From contig NC_079491.1 in NCBI RefSeq assembly GCF_020520425.1, positions 45,064,027 to 45,128,026 on the forward strand: a stretch of DNA of 64,000 nt, read 5' to 3'. Positions 34,248 through 45,814 of the stretch are shown one piece after another. Under the pieces are notes generated by a model, which worked only from the letters and a program-made list of their open reading frames with translations, made no database searches and was not told where the DNA came from. The DNA comes from Spinacia oleracea (Eukaryota > Streptophyta > Magnoliopsida > Caryophyllales > Amaranthaceae). The position numbers and the translations under genes were made by a program. Positions within the stretch are counted from its first letter, which is position 1; every line of letters begins with the position of its first letter.

Positions 34248-37200
34248 ATGGCTAGAACCAAGCAAACGGCAGATCCGACGCGCCTGCGCTTGCGGGAAGA
34301 AGCATCGACACCTCATAGGGAGAGATATTCTTCCACCGCCTCGGCAGTCGACGAAGAATTTGCCGAACTCTTTCAAGAGATCGACGAGTACGTCGAGGCG
34401 GGGGAGCAGGCGGCAAGCTCGTCGGAGGGTAGAGCGAGCCAGGCAGTGGGGGAGCCAAGCGTCGCTCCATTGTCATCGGCCGCCGAGGAACAAGAAGCTG
34501 CTCCCCAGCTTATTAGGCCCAGAGGACGGGAGGAGGCCCAATTGCTTCCGTCAGAGATTCACCCAGACGTGGGCTGGATGCGGTGGCTAGACAGGCATGG
34601 AGCCAAGATGAGGGATGACCTCTGCGTGGGGGAAGGGTACCAAATGCGCGTGCCGGCCGGTCTGGACTCGACCGTCAGCCTGCTTGCCGAGGGAGAATTC
34701 CCTGTGTATGCCGCGTCAATCAAACTCGGCATGAGATTCCCTCCACACCCCTTCGTTGTGGAGGTGTTAGATGGTTTCAATATTGGGGTGGCTCAGCTGA
34801 CCCCCAACTCATGGGCGGATATCTTTGGCTACATTGCCAAATGTGCACTGAACGACGTGGAGCCGTCCTTCAACGCCTTTCTGCATCTGGTCTCCCTCTC
34901 TCGTTCCCCCAGTGCCGCCAAAGGGTGGTTTAATCTGAGCAGCCGTGGTACCTACCAGACAGTGGTCGGCAAGCTCAGCAAGTGGCATATGTGGAGGAAG
35001 AGGTGGGTCGTGTTTTACACTGACGACCAGGAGATGTATGAGAGAATGAGCCGTTGGAACTGTGACGCCAACTTCATGGATCGTGACGAGCCCCTTCCCC
35101 CCCTTACTGCCGAAGAGTGGGATCAGATAATGGTCCTGTTCAGGGCCAACACTTACCACTTAACAGTGGATAAGAGTTTCCATGTGCCGGCCGAGTGGTT
35201 GCCGCACATTAGCCAGTTTCGGAACGAGGCCTTTCTAGCGGCCGTAGGCTTAGGATATTCCATGACTCGAGGTTGTATGCCAATTTATGTGCCGTTCCGC
35301 GTTGGTCTATTCATTTTTTCTAACTTTGGATTTCTTTTGTTCACAGAGGAAGGAATGAGCAAGCTATCGGCGGCGGATATTGGGAAGGGCGATATGACCG
35401 ATTGGATGGCGGACATCTATGAGGCCAAGATGCAGAAAGCCAAGGCCGAGTTGGAGGAGAAGGTGAGTATTCTCTTAGGTTGTCGTTTTTTTTTTTTTTG
35501 CAAGTTAAACTTCTCCCGTCCAGCGTCTACAGTGGACGTCTTTTTAGTGACGAGCCGATATCCTGATATCTGACCCGTGTTTGCTAAGGTAGGCCTCGTC
35601 ACTTTTTATTGACGGGCCCCTTAGTTAGTGTTTTTTCAAGTGACTCGTGATTGATAGGGTACGCCTCGTCATTTTTGGGACGGGCGTCCTTTTTAATGAC
35701 GAGCCACTTTTCTGCGATTGACTTGCACTTGATAAGGTACGCCTCGTCATTTTTAAGACGGGCGTCCTTTTTAATGGCGAGCCACTATTTATTGAGTGAC
35801 TTGTGATTGATAAGGTACGCCTCGTCATTTTTAAGACGGGCGTCCTTTTTAATGACGAGCCACTATCTTGTGAGTGACTTGTGATTGATAAGGTACGCCT
35901 CGTCATTTTTAAGACGGGCGTCCTTTTTAATGACGAGCCACTATCTTGTGAGTGACTTGTGATTGATAAGGTACGCCTCGTCATTTTTAAAACGGGCGTC
36001 CTTTTTAATGACGAGCCACTATCTTGTGAGTGACTTGTGATTGATAAGGTACGCCTCGTCATTTTTAAAACGGGCGTCCTTTTTAATGACGAGCCACTAT
36101 CTTGTGAGTGTCTTGTGATTGATAAGGTACGCCTCGTCATTTTTAAGACGGGCGTCCTTTTTAATGACGAGCCACTATCTTGTGAGTGACTTGTGATTGA
36201 TGAGGTACGCCTCGTCATTTTTAAGACGGGCGTCCTTTTAAATGACGAGCCACTATCTTGTGAGTGACTTGTGATCGATGAGGTACGCCTCGTCATTTTT
36301 AAGACGGGCGTCCTTTTAAATGACGAGCCACTACATGGTGAGTGACTTGCGATAGATGACGAGGCCTAATATTTGACTGTCCTTTCTTTTTTAGCAAGCT
36401 AAGGACGCGGCTAGGGCGTCAGGGAAGAAGAAGGGGACGACTCTGTCCCAGCTGAAGAAGAGAGCTGTGCCGGCTGGCTCGGAGACTCCGAGTACCTTCA
36501 AGAAGCCAAAACCCCTACCTCGCCGTCTCGTGAAGAAAGACGAGTCGAAGGTTGCTGAGGGGGGATGCCCTGATGACGAAGAGATGGGCGTGGACAAGCC
36601 GTCTCTGGTGGTGGACTTGGTGGAGGACCCTCTTTCGGGAATCCCGGCCGACGTCCGCTCTCAGATACCGGCGGAGGTGGCCCGCCGAGCTAGGTCTTCG
36701 GGCGGTAAGTATTATTCGAACGTCGTTCAGACGTATCGAGCCTCCTCTGGCAGTTCTTCTTACTCTCCGCGTCATCCTAAGGCCATTGTTTTTCCTATAG
36801 CCAAAGACAAAGGGAAGGATGCAGCTGCTGCCGAGGATGAGAACGTACCTGCTACTCCACACTATTCGTCAAAGGATAGGGTGGCTATATGCCGCAAGGT
36901 TTTTAAGGCCGTCCCCGCTGAGTATGTTGCTTCTCTTCCTGGCCGCAAGACTGACGCCCAATTTGGTGCGATCCAGGCCACTCTTCTCGACGTAAGTCTA
37001 TTTCCAACTTGCTTGTACTTGTCTTCCCTTTTAGAGTCATTTACTAATATGTAGCTTCTTCTGCAGTTGTTCTGCCGCATGGAATTCTGCAAGAGCTGGA
37101 AGACCCGCACTGCTGAGGAGCTCAAAGCTCAGGTGGCTGAGTCCACCCACCATGGTGACTATGCGTTCAAGTCCATTGAAGAGGTCCGCCTGCAGATGCA

Positions 37201-37660
37201 GACGACCATAGACCTTCAAGCGAAGGAGGTGGCTGCGTTGAGATCTGACAAGGCCGAGCTGCTTAAGAAGATCTTGGCGCAGGACAAGGACATGGTGGCA
37301 ATGGTCGAGGAAGCCAAGACAGCGGCGGCGGAAATACGGGCGCTTCAGGACCAGTTGCGGGAGTACCCTCAGGTCAAAGAGGCGGCTGAGGAAGCCGAGC
37401 ATCTTCGTGGGGAGCTAGAGACGGCCAGATCGCAAGTTCGCACCTTGCGTGAGCGTCTTCTGGAATCCTATGATCAGGGGGAACAAGCGACCAAGGACGC
37501 TGTTAAGCACGCCTGGGAGAGCCACATGTCAGAGTATGATCTTGGGTGGTTCCAGCGGCGAATGGAGCACAGTGCCGCTGTGTTGGCTGCTGAACGTCTT
37601 GGTCAGCCGCCCCCTGAGTTTGTATCATCTGATGACGAGGACGATGCGGCCGCCCCCTGA
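34248..37660 (+). CDS. additional ORF (aORF) of Tat copy 2, histone-H3-like N-terminus
   Basis: Coding exons 34248-35462, 36395-36991 and 37067-37660, with an optional 75-nt intron at 35272-35346. Same architecture as copy 1: MARTKQTA start, Transposase_28-like domain, basic linker, coiled coil, acidic C-terminus. Amino-acid differences seen are Pro to His at residue 26 or so and Arg to Ser just after the last splice. All splice sites are kept. The reading frame is intact, unlike gag-pol of copy 1, so both aORFs could be expressed. Function unknown; the N-terminal match to H3 suggests a chromatin link (inference). Confidence 0.75.
35463..36394 (+). repeat. intron of aORF copy 2 with 78-bp minisatellite
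   Basis: Same nine-unit array as copy 1. The only length difference seen in this intron is one extra T in the poly-T near 35490. The unit number is identical, showing how recent the duplication is. Confidence 0.9.
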
Positions 37661-39493
37661 TTTGCTTCCTTTCCTATTTTTTTTTAAAAATTTTTATTCA
37701 AGCGTTCCAGTGCCTAAGGGCAAAAACAATTATGTTGTAAAGTTTTGGCGCTGATGGCGTCTGTATCATTGTGCCTGCTGAGCACACAACAATTCTCTTT
37801 CTTTTTCCTGGTCAGGAATTCTGAGCTACTTTCACACGCCTTTCTACGGGCGTTGTTTTATAAGTAAATAGGTTTTTTGATGTTTCTCCTATCTCGCATT
37901 TACTTGCTCTTCATAATTTGATTATTCCTTGATCAATAGGCTTAATAGGCTTAATCAATAGGTATGGTTGCCAAGGTGCATCCGAGTGTACACTAAGCAC
38001 GTTAATGCCGCAGGCAACTGAGTAGGCGCTAGGCCCTACTTTGGTCGTCACTTTCTTTGGCGAGCGTGTCCATAACGATATTGATTGGCGCAAGTCAATC
38101 AACAGGTATGATTGCCGCTAGACATGCTCGTCAAATGGACTGTACAGCCAAACGTTCGTGCCACCTAACTTTGAGCAAACAACCTTTGTTTCGAAGTTAA
38201 TCGTGCCGCTGAACTTTTGAGCGGACAACCTTTGTTTCCAAGTGGTTGGTGCCGCTGGAAACTGAGCATGCGCTAGGCCCTACTTTGGTCGTCACTTTCT
38301 TTGGCGAGCGTGTCTATAACGATATTGATTGACGCAAGTCAATCAATAGGTATGATTGCCGCTAGACATGCTCGTCAAATGGACTGGCCGGCCAAACATT
38401 CGTGCCGCCGCGCTTTTTAGCAAGCAACCTTTGTTTCGAAGTTAATCGTGCCGCTGAACTTTTGAGCGGACAACCTTTGTTTCCAAGTGTTTGGTGCCGC
38501 TGGCAACTGAGCATGCGCTAGGCCCTACTTTGGTCGTCACTTTCTTTGGCGAGCGTGTCTATAACGATATTGATTGACGCAAGTCAATCAATAGGTATGA
38601 TTGCCGCTAGACATGCTCGTCAAATGGACTGGCCGGCCAAACATGCGTGCCGCCGCGCTTTTTAGCAAACACCCTATGTTTCAAAGTTTCGAAGTTATAC
38701 AATTAGGCTTTGTTTCGAAGTTAATCGTGCCGCTGAACTTTTGAGCGGACAACCTTTGTTTCCAAGTGTTTGGTGCCGCTGGCAACTGAGCATGCGCTAG
38801 GCCCTACTTTGGTCGTCTAATCTTTGGCGAGCGTGTCTATAACGATATTGATTGACGCAAGTCAATCAATAGGTATGATTGCCGCTAGACATGCTCGTCA
38901 AATGGACTGGCCGGCCAAACATTCGTGCCGCCGCGCTTTTTAGCAAACACCCTATGTTTCAAAGTTTGTTCATGCCGCTGGGCTTTTGAGCGAACAACCT
39001 ATGTTTCAAAGTTGTTCATGCCGCTGGGCTTTTGAGCGAACAACCTATGTTTCAAAGTTGTTCATGCCGCTGGGCTTTTGAGCGAACAACCTATGTTTCA
39101 AAGTTGTTCATGCCGCTGGCACGTATTATGCTGTACTGGTCGGCCAGCGGCTTGCTTATATTAGGAGGGTAGTTGGATAGGTGATCAGCCTACAACTTGG
39201 TGCTAATCTGGGCCACTACTTAGGCTTCAAACAATTAGTCTTGCTGAGTTTTTGCTAATCTGGGCCACTTCTCAGGCCGTCATACAATTAGGCTTTGGTT
39301 ATGCATTGGAGTGTATATGTTTATATTCATTGTGCGAACAATAAATATTACGAAACAAATAGAGTAGTATTATTTATAACTTTGCAAGGCGAATTTAGCC
39401 GGTTACAAAAGTAATTACTACCCTACTATGACCATTAGAGGCCGCCCCTTGGGCAATGGATCGTGGTAAGTAAGACAAGGCTTAGCACATATC
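37661..39493. repeat. repeat-rich spacer between aORF and gag-pol, Tat copy 2
   Basis: Counterpart of 27392-29224, with the same four 244-278 bp units and the same 46-bp units; no length change seen. Confidence 0.85.
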
Positions 39494-42400
39494 TTAGAAG
39501 AAATATTTCTTGAGGTTGTCGGCATTCCAAGTGCGTGAAATAGGGCGGCCTTGCATGTCTTGAATGCGGTAGGTTCCATCTCTAACTTCATCATAGATCT
39601 CGTAAGGTCCCTCCCAAGTGGGCGTCAGCTTACCTTGTTCATTTGCTCGTCCTGTGGACTCCATTTTTCTGAGGACAAAATCTCCCACTTTGAGCACTCT
39701 ATTAGAGACTCTCTTGTTGTATTCTCTTGCCATCCTTATCTTGTACAGCTGTTGCCTGAGCGCTGCATTTCCTCTAACCTCGGGCAGAAAGTCCAAGGCT
39801 GCTTTCATTGTCTCCCAGTTAGCATTTTCGTCATACAGCATGACTCTCAACGTTGGCTCACACATTTCTATGGGTAGGACAGCCTCGGCGCCATAGGCTA
39901 GCAAGAAGGGTGTTTCACCGGTTGAATTCTTAGCCGTGGTGCGGATGGACCATAAGACATTTGGCAGCTCATCAGCCCATAGACCTTTGGCTTCGTCAAG
40001 CTTCTTTTTAATTCCTTCAGAGATAATTTTGTTGAACGCCTCAACCTGACCATTGGCTTGGGGTCGTCCGACTGATGCAAAACAGGTGTGTATACCGTGA
40101 TCTGCCAGCCACTCTTTCAGCTTAGGCGTCTCAAACTGGGGCCCATTATCGAAGACTATAGCCTGTGGAATCCCAAAGCGAGTCATGATGTTCTTCCAAA
40201 TGAATGCTCTCACATCAGCAGTTTTTATGTTTTTGAGCGCTTCTGCCTCCACCCATTTGGTGAAGTAATCTACGGCAACGATGACATAACGCCTTCCTCC
40301 TGGTGCGGTCGTGAATGGGCCTAGGAGATCCATCCCCCATTTAGCAAATGGAATTGGGCTTATAATGGGCGTCAGAACTCGTGCCGGTTGATGTATTAGG
40401 TGAGAAAAGCGCTGACATTTGTCACACTTCTTGACCAGTGAGATTGCGTCCTCCTTAAGGGTCGGCCAGTAATAGCCGGTTCGAAGTGCCTTTTCAGCCA
40501 AAGCCCTTCCACCAATATGCGAGCTGCACAACCCCTGATGAAGGTCTTCTAAAATTTCCTGCCCCTTCTCAGGTGTTACACATCTTAACAAAGGACGGGA
40601 GTAGGCCTTTTTGTAGAGGGTGCCGTTCCACATTTCAAACCAAGAACATTTCTTTTGAAGTTTTGCCGCTTCCCTTGAGTCTTCGGGCAAGAATCCATTC
40701 ATTTTGAAGTTTACTATGTCATCCATCCATGTGGACGTTCTGTCAAGAGTTTCCACTTCCATTTGCTCAACACTTTTGTGCTCTTTTACCTCCCAGAACA
40801 CGTGCCGAGGGGTATCACAAGACGCGGAACTTGCCAACTTTGACAGGGCATCAGCTTGGTTATTTTCCGAGCGAGGGACTTGCCTTACTTCAAAACTTTT
40901 CAGTGGCTCTACTTCCTGATGGACGGCCTGCATGTATTTGACCATAGTCGGATCCCTAGCTTCGTAGGTCCCATTAACTTGGCTCACAATCAGTTGGGAG
41001 TCAGATAGTGCTACAATCTCCTCGGCGCCTGCCGCCTTACACATTTTAATGCCACAAAGCAGGGCTTCATATTCGGCTTCATTATTTGACGCCTGGAAGT
41101 TAAATCGCATAGCATATTCAAAAGTATCTCCTTCTGGGGAGTGACAGATTATCCCTGCTCCACATCCATTCTGTGTGGATGAGCCGTCTACATACACTGT
41201 CCACACTGTGCTTGTATTCTTGGCAAAGTCTGGCCTCGTCATTTCAACAATGAAGTCGGCACATGCCTGCCCCTTGACAGCTTTCCTCGGCTCATAGGTG
41301 ATATCAAAGGCGTTCAGCTCTATTGCCCAATTCAGCATTCGTCCTGACGCCTCCAGCTTTGTGAAGGGCAGTTTGAGCGGCTGATCGGTGTAGATCACTA
41401 TTTTGTGAGCTAAGAAATAAGGACGGAGCTTTTTGCTGGCCATGAACAGAGCTAAGCCAAACTTTTCCACTGTAGGATATCTAACTTCAGCATTTTGAAG
41501 AACATGACTGACAAAGTATACCGGCATCTGTATTCCCTCCCTCTCTGTCAGTAGAACGGCACTCAACGAGTGCTCGGACACGGCGAGATACATGTACAAA
41601 GTCTCTCCTAGCAAGGGACTAACAAGACGAGGCAAGGTGTGTAAGTGCTCCTTTAATCTGACCAATGCCGCCTCGGCCTCGTCCGACCATTCAAACTTGG
41701 CCTTCTTTCTGACAGATCTAAAAAAGTAGTGGCACTTGTCTCCAGCCCTGGAAAGGAATCTGCCCAGGGCGGCCAAGCAACCTGTGAGCCGCTGGACCTC
41801 CTTCACTGTCTTTGGTGAGCTCATATCAATTACTGCCTGGATTTTGTCTGGGTTGGCTTCAATTCCTCTTTCATCAATCAAGAAACCTAAGAATTTGCCT
41901 GCCGTCACCCCGAACACACACTTCTTAGGATTCAACCTCATGTTGTAAGCTCGAATAGTCTCAAATGTCTCTCTGAGATCAGTTATATGCGCCGCCCTCA
42001 GCTTACTTTTTACGATCATATCGTCAATGTAAGCTTCAATATTCCTGCCGAGCTGCTTAATGAACACAGTGTTAATAAGACGCTGAAAAGTGGCCGGTGC
42101 ATTTTTTAACCCAAACGGCATCACCTTGTAGCAGTAAAGGCCTTGTTCAGTAACAAATGACGTTTTCTCCTGGTCGTCAGGCCACAACGGAATCTGGTGA
42201 AACCCTGAGTAGGCATCCATAAAGCTCATCATGGCATGCCCCGCTGTGGAGTCGACGAGCCGGTCAATCTTGGGCAATGGGAAACTGTCCTTTGGACATG
42301 CCCTATTGAGGTTGGTGTAATCAACACACATTCTCCAGGTACCATTAGGTTTTTTGACGAGGACCACATTAGCAACCCAGTCGGGGTACTGACTAGGCCT

Positions 42401-45256
42401 GACGAACCCAGCCTCCATCAACTTCTGTATTTCCGCGGCTGCCGCCTGATTTCTATCTTCCCCATGGTTCCTTTTCTTCTGACGAACCGGTTTAACGTTT
42501 GGGTCCACATTCAGCTTATGGACGGCCACAGCAGGGTCAATACCCGGCATTTCGTCCACCGTGAAAGCAAAGATATCTTCAAATTCTCTCAAAAGGTGGA
42601 CCAATTCTGCCGCCAGCGGGTCGTCAGGAGAAATCCCGATGGGCACTACTCTGTCAGGTTTGTCTGTGTTTAAAACCACATTGAAATGGGCCCCAACAGG
42701 CTCTGGGCGTCTCTCTTCCATGTGCCCTGCTGAGATAGTTAATGTTTCTTTGACGACCTTGGGTTGCGTGTCGCCACATTTTCGTTTGTTGCTCGACGTC
42801 CCTTTCTCTTCACCCGTCCCCCATGCTTCTGGACTCAAGGTGGTTAGGTAGCAATCTCTAGCTTGTTGCTGGTCACCATGTATAGTGCTGACGCTCCCAT
42901 CGTCACAAATGATATTAAGAAGCATCAGATGAGTCACAATGACAGCCTTTGCCCTGTTCAACGTGGGACGCCCCAAGATGATGTTATATGCCGTCAGATC
43001 TTTCACTATGAGAAAACGGACATCCATTTGCCGAGATTCCTTTTTATTTCCCATCCTCAGAGGAAGGGTAATTATGCCGACTGGGTGGATGACACTACCT
43101 CCGAAGCCTATAATGGGATAGTGGATTTTCTCAATTTTTGAGGGATCATGTTGCAGCCGATTCAAGCACTCTAGACTAATTATGTCCGACGAACTTCCTG
43201 TATCAACCAAAATACGCCTAACCCTTAGGTTAGCTACTTTTAACTCAATTACCAAAGGATCGTCATGCGGGGTGGAGATTTTCCCACGGTCGGCCTCGCC
43301 GATTTCAACTTTTGGAAACGGGTCAACTGTGGCCTTGCCGGACAGCATCACTTGTCCCAATCGCTTGGCATAATCCTTCTGGCCCCTCATGGTCGGCCCG
43401 CCGGCGGCCAATCCTCCTGAGATGACTGCCACGCACTCTGGGTCGGTACGATTCCCATCTTCCTCCGAGGGAGGGGATTTGTTTTTCTTGTAGAAGGGTT
43501 TGCCAGAACCTCCCGTGTTCCTGCTGATATAACTTTTTAAGAACCCCTTGGTGGCTAGGCCATCCAATGCCCTTTTCAAGCTCTTACATTCATTGGTGTC
43601 ATGCCCAATGTCACTGTGAAAGTGACAGTACAGTTTGGGGTCCCTACTTTCTGGTGGTGACTTCATGGGAAATGGACGATCAATGTCATATTTGGACCCG
43701 ACGTCCATCAGGATTGTGTACATGTCTGTGTTATACTCGAAACGCTCCCGATCATAAGTTCTGGGCCGTTTCTGACCTGCCGCTCCGGGGGCCCTGTCTG
43801 ATTCTTTTGCAATAGCCCACGTCCCGTTAGGCCGGTTCTTCTTTTCAAATTTCTCCTTTTTTGCCGCTAGCTCGGCGTTATCACTTCCTCTGGGGTCTTT
43901 CGGGACGCTGCAAATCTCTGTTGCATGAATGAAGGCCTCCGCCTCATCCAGCACTTCTGCCATTGTTCGGACGCTTTTCTTTACCAGATCAAACTTGAAA
44001 GAGCCCTTTTTAAGCCCTCGAATGAAGTTATCGAATGCAACACCATCTGGCAAATCCGGAATTTGCCCTGCCTCTAGATTGAATCTCTTCACATAACTCC
44101 TCAGGGACTCGTCCTTCCCTTGCTGAATCCTACTCAGATGCATGCTCGTCTTCTTCTCTTCCTTGTGAGCCATGAACCGAGTAGAGAACAATAGCTCGAG
44201 CTCCGAAAAAGAGCGAATAGTTCCGGCTGGAAGTCTCTCGAACCACTTAGAGGCTACTCCTTTGAGTGTGCCCGGGAAATACTTGCACCAAGTTGAGTCA
44301 GTTGTTCCTTGGACATACATGTGATGCCGGTAAACCAAGAGGTGCATGTCCGGATCTGTGGTACCATCGTAAGCATCAATGTTGGGCGGCTTGACTTTGG
44401 GTTCCCTCGGGGCTCTCATGATAGAGTCTGCAAAAGGGGTGGTGTGCCCTAGGGCCATGTTGGACACCCCCTCCTGAATGTGATATACAGGGTCTTGACG
44501 CCTGGAGTAAGGTAGCCGCAGGGAGGACTCGCGTCCGCGAGTTTGACGGGTTGGACGGGTGGCCCCTGGACGTGCCTGGCTCAGATGCGTATAAGTTGGA
44601 TGAGGGAGAGGTCTATCCGGCATGACGGGGGTTGACCCGGTGTCAGAAAGTTCCGACTCAGAGTCGGGCAACTGCTCTGCGCGTGGCTGCTCACGTCCTC
44701 GGGACGTTTCTCCGACCAGCCGCCGTGGCATTCGGCGTGGTAGGTAAGACATGGTCTGATTTGGCTGACTTGTTGGCGGCTGTCTCCTTAGGTCCTCGCC
44801 TGTCAGCCTGGTCCAGACATTTGGGGGGCGTAAAGAAAGTGTTGGCCTATTGCTTGCCGGCCTCTCATGATTTGCAGCCACAGCAGTGGTGTAAATCAGC
44901 ATACTCTTCTGTACCTCAGCATTAACTGTCTTCCCTACATCAGCTTGGAACTCAGCCAAAATAGCCCGAAGAGCACCCACAGAGACAGGCATATCAGGGT
45001 TCTCCTCTATTACCGTATCCACCCGAGGATCCAGGTGTCCTCCAGGAGGGGTGCGATTGGCCTGGTCGTCCTCCTCACTGAGCACCTCTACCTCGGCAGT
45101 GTGACGAGGGGTGTGCCCGGCCGCAAATGTACGTGCGGCATCTTCAGTGATTCTTGTGGCCGGCGTATGATGTTCAGTCGGCATTTCTCTTTCGAGGGGT
45201 GGCCGCTCTACGCGTGTAGGCCGCCCAGCATCGTTGTCCTGTCGTTGATCTTCCAT
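39494..45256 (-). CDS. Tat-lineage Ty3/Gypsy gag-pol polyprotein, intact (1,920 residues)
   Basis: One uninterrupted frame from the ATG at 45256. Domains by residue: gag about 280-440 (WFERLPAGTI); knuckle-like CHFH...GHDTNEC near 560; protease DTGSS near 685; reverse transcriptase about 940-1110 with FMDAYSG (Asp 1014) and YIDD (1076-1079); a retroviral-type RNase H whose first acidic residue is replaced (AVSEHSLSAVL); an archaeal-type RNase H about 1350-1475 with D1357, E1395, D1419, D1469; integrase with HHCC finger (H1573, H1580, C1611, C1614) and D1643, D1703, E1739 (spacing D-59-D-35-E). Integrase, including its C-terminal part, ends the frame. All catalytic residues of protease, RT, second RNase H and integrase are present, so it could be autonomous. 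Confidence 0.95.
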   Translation of the reverse strand: MEDQRQDNDAGRPTRVERPPLEREMPTEHHTPATRITEDAARTFAAGHTPRHTAEVEVLSEEDDQANRTPPGGHLDPRVDTVIEENPDMPVSVGALRAILAEFQADVGKTVNAEVQKSMLIYTTAVAANHERPASNRPTLSLRPPNVWTRLTGEDLRRQPPTSQPNQTMSYLPRRMPRRLVGETSRGREQPRAEQLPDSESELSDTGSTPVMPDRPLPHPTYTHLSQARPGATRPTRQTRGRESSLRLPYSRRQDPVYHIQEGVSNMALGHTTPFADSIMRAPREPKVKPPNIDAYDGTTDPDMHLLVYRHHMYVQGTTDSTWCKYFPGTLKGVASKWFERLPAGTIRSFSELELLFSTRFMAHKEEKKTSMHLSRIQQGKDESLRSYVKRFNLEAGQIPDLPDGVAFDNFIRGLKKGSFKFDLVKKSVRTMAEVLDEAEAFIHATEICSVPKDPRGSDNAELAAKKEKFEKKNRPNGTWAIAKESDRAPGAAGQKRPRTYDRERFEYNTDMYTILMDVGSKYDIDRPFPMKSPPESRDPKLYCHFHSDIGHDTNECKSLKRALDGLATKGFLKSYISRNTGGSGKPFYKKNKSPPSEEDGNRTDPECVAVISGGLAAGGPTMRGQKDYAKRLGQVMLSGKATVDPFPKVEIGEADRGKISTPHDDPLVIELKVANLRVRRILVDTGSSSDIISLECLNRLQHDPSKIEKIHYPIIGFGGSVIHPVGIITLPLRMGNKKESRQMDVRFLIVKDLTAYNIILGRPTLNRAKAVIVTHLMLLNIICDDGSVSTIHGDQQQARDCYLTTLSPEAWGTGEEKGTSSNKRKCGDTQPKVVKETLTISAGHMEERRPEPVGAHFNVVLNTDKPDRVVPIGISPDDPLAAELVHLLREFEDIFAFTVDEMPGIDPAVAVHKLNVDPNVKPVRQKKRNHGEDRNQAAAAEIQKLMEAGFVRPSQYPDWVANVVLVKKPNGTWRMCVDYTNLNRACPKDSFPLPKIDRLVDSTAGHAMMSFMDAYSGFHQIPLWPDDQEKTSFVTEQGLYCYKVMPFGLKNAPATFQRLINTVFIKQLGRNIEAYIDDMIVKSKLRAAHITDLRETFETIRAYNMRLNPKKCVFGVTAGKFLGFLIDERGIEANPDKIQAVIDMSSPKTVKEVQRLTGCLAALGRFLSRAGDKCHYFFRSVRKKAKFEWSDEAEAALVRLKEHLHTLPRLVSPLLGETLYMYLAVSEHSLSAVLLTEREGIQMPVYFVSHVLQNAEVRYPTVEKFGLALFMASKKLRPYFLAHKIVIYTDQPLKLPFTKLEASGRMLNWAIELNAFDITYEPRKAVKGQACADFIVEMTRPDFAKNTSTVWTVYVDGSSTQNGCGAGIICHSPEGDTFEYAMRFNFQASNNEAEYEALLCGIKMCKAAGAEEIVALSDSQLIVSQVNGTYEARDPTMVKYMQAVHQEVEPLKSFEVRQVPRSENNQADALSKLASSASCDTPRHVFWEVKEHKSVEQMEVETLDRTSTWMDDIVNFKMNGFLPEDSREAAKLQKKCSWFEMWNGTLYKKAYSRPLLRCVTPEKGQEILEDLHQGLCSSHIGGRALAEKALRTGYYWPTLKEDAISLVKKCDKCQRFSHLIHQPARVLTPIISPIPFAKWGMDLLGPFTTAPGGRRYVIVAVDYFTKWVEAEALKNIKTADVRAFIWKNIMTRFGIPQAIVFDNGPQFETPKLKEWLADHGIHTCFASVGRPQANGQVEAFNKIISEGIKKKLDEAKGLWADELPNVLWSIRTTAKNSTGETPFLLAYGAEAVLPIEMCEPTLRVMLYDENANWETMKAALDFLPEVRGNAALRQQLYKIRMAREYNKRVSNRVLKVGDFVLRKMESTGRANEQGKLTPTWEGPYEIYDEVRDGTYRIQDMQGRPISRTWNADNLKKYFF

Positions 45257-45268
45257 GTTACCGTACCT

Positions 45269-45287
45269 CCCCACAGACGGCGCCAAA
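45269..45287 (-). promoter_or_regulatory. primer-binding site of Tat copy 2
   Basis: tttggcgccgtctgtgggg on the minus strand, immediately inside the 5' LTR and 13 bases before the gag-pol ATG, so the leader is very short. Confidence 0.8.
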
Positions 45288-45809
45288 TGTTGTGGGGTTT
45301 TTCCGGTGAGATACCTGGGAGGTTTCTTGGTAACTTTTACAGATTAAACAAGATTGTATTTTTATAGAGAGAGAAAGTAGAGAGAAGGCAGAGCAGCAAT
45401 TGCTCTAGAATGTATTGATTGTGACCCCTTTTTCTAGGGAAGTGGGAATATTTATAGTACTAGGTTTTTGGGGGAATGACCTAATATTCCCCTTACATGA
45501 TTGGCTGGGGAATGGGAGGAGGACACGTGTCCTTTCTCCTTACAATTCTCTGGTCTCTTTTGGCAATAGTGGGCTGTTTGGGCCTATTGTGCTTAGTCAT
45601 TCACTTGGGATACATACTAATTAAGCCCCTTTCCAGGTATAGGTGTTATACATACATTTATACACACTTAAATACATACATTGTAGATACCTAGATTAAT
45701 ACTCATGCCTCGGAGTAGACTTCGTATGATTTCTGCTTAGGGGGCGCAATACGTGCCATGTGTCACGTCCTCATTGGTACACGAAGGCACGGTAATTTTG
45801 CCCACAACA
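45288..45809 (-). repeat. Tat LTR 3 (522 bp, outer 5' LTR)
   Basis: In minus direction a TATA box ctataaatatt (plus 45447-45457) probably drives gag-pol, putting the transcript start near 45420. It ends at the TSD CTTAT. Confidence 0.93.
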
Positions 45810-45814
45810 CTTAT

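Larger units (their letters stand above)
22906..45809 (-). mobile_element. tandem Tat-lineage Ty3/Gypsy array: LTR-internal-LTR-internal-LTR
   Basis: Three 522-bp LTRs (22906-23427, 33174-33695, 45288-45809) bound two internal regions (23428-33173 and 33696-45287). Only the outer ends carry the TSD CTTAT (22901-22905, 45810-45814), so this is one insertion later duplicated, probably by unequal LTR recombination. Gag-pol runs on the minus strand. Order from the 5' LTR (45809): primer-binding site, gag-pol, repeat-rich spacer, additional ORF on the opposite strand, polypurine tract, 3' LTR. Tat affinity rests on the second, archaeal-type RNase H, the 3' tandem repeats and the antisense aORF, all known from Tat/Ogre/Retand/Grande-type elements. 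The internal copies differ at only about ten bases outside one indel-rich patch. Confidence 0.92.
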
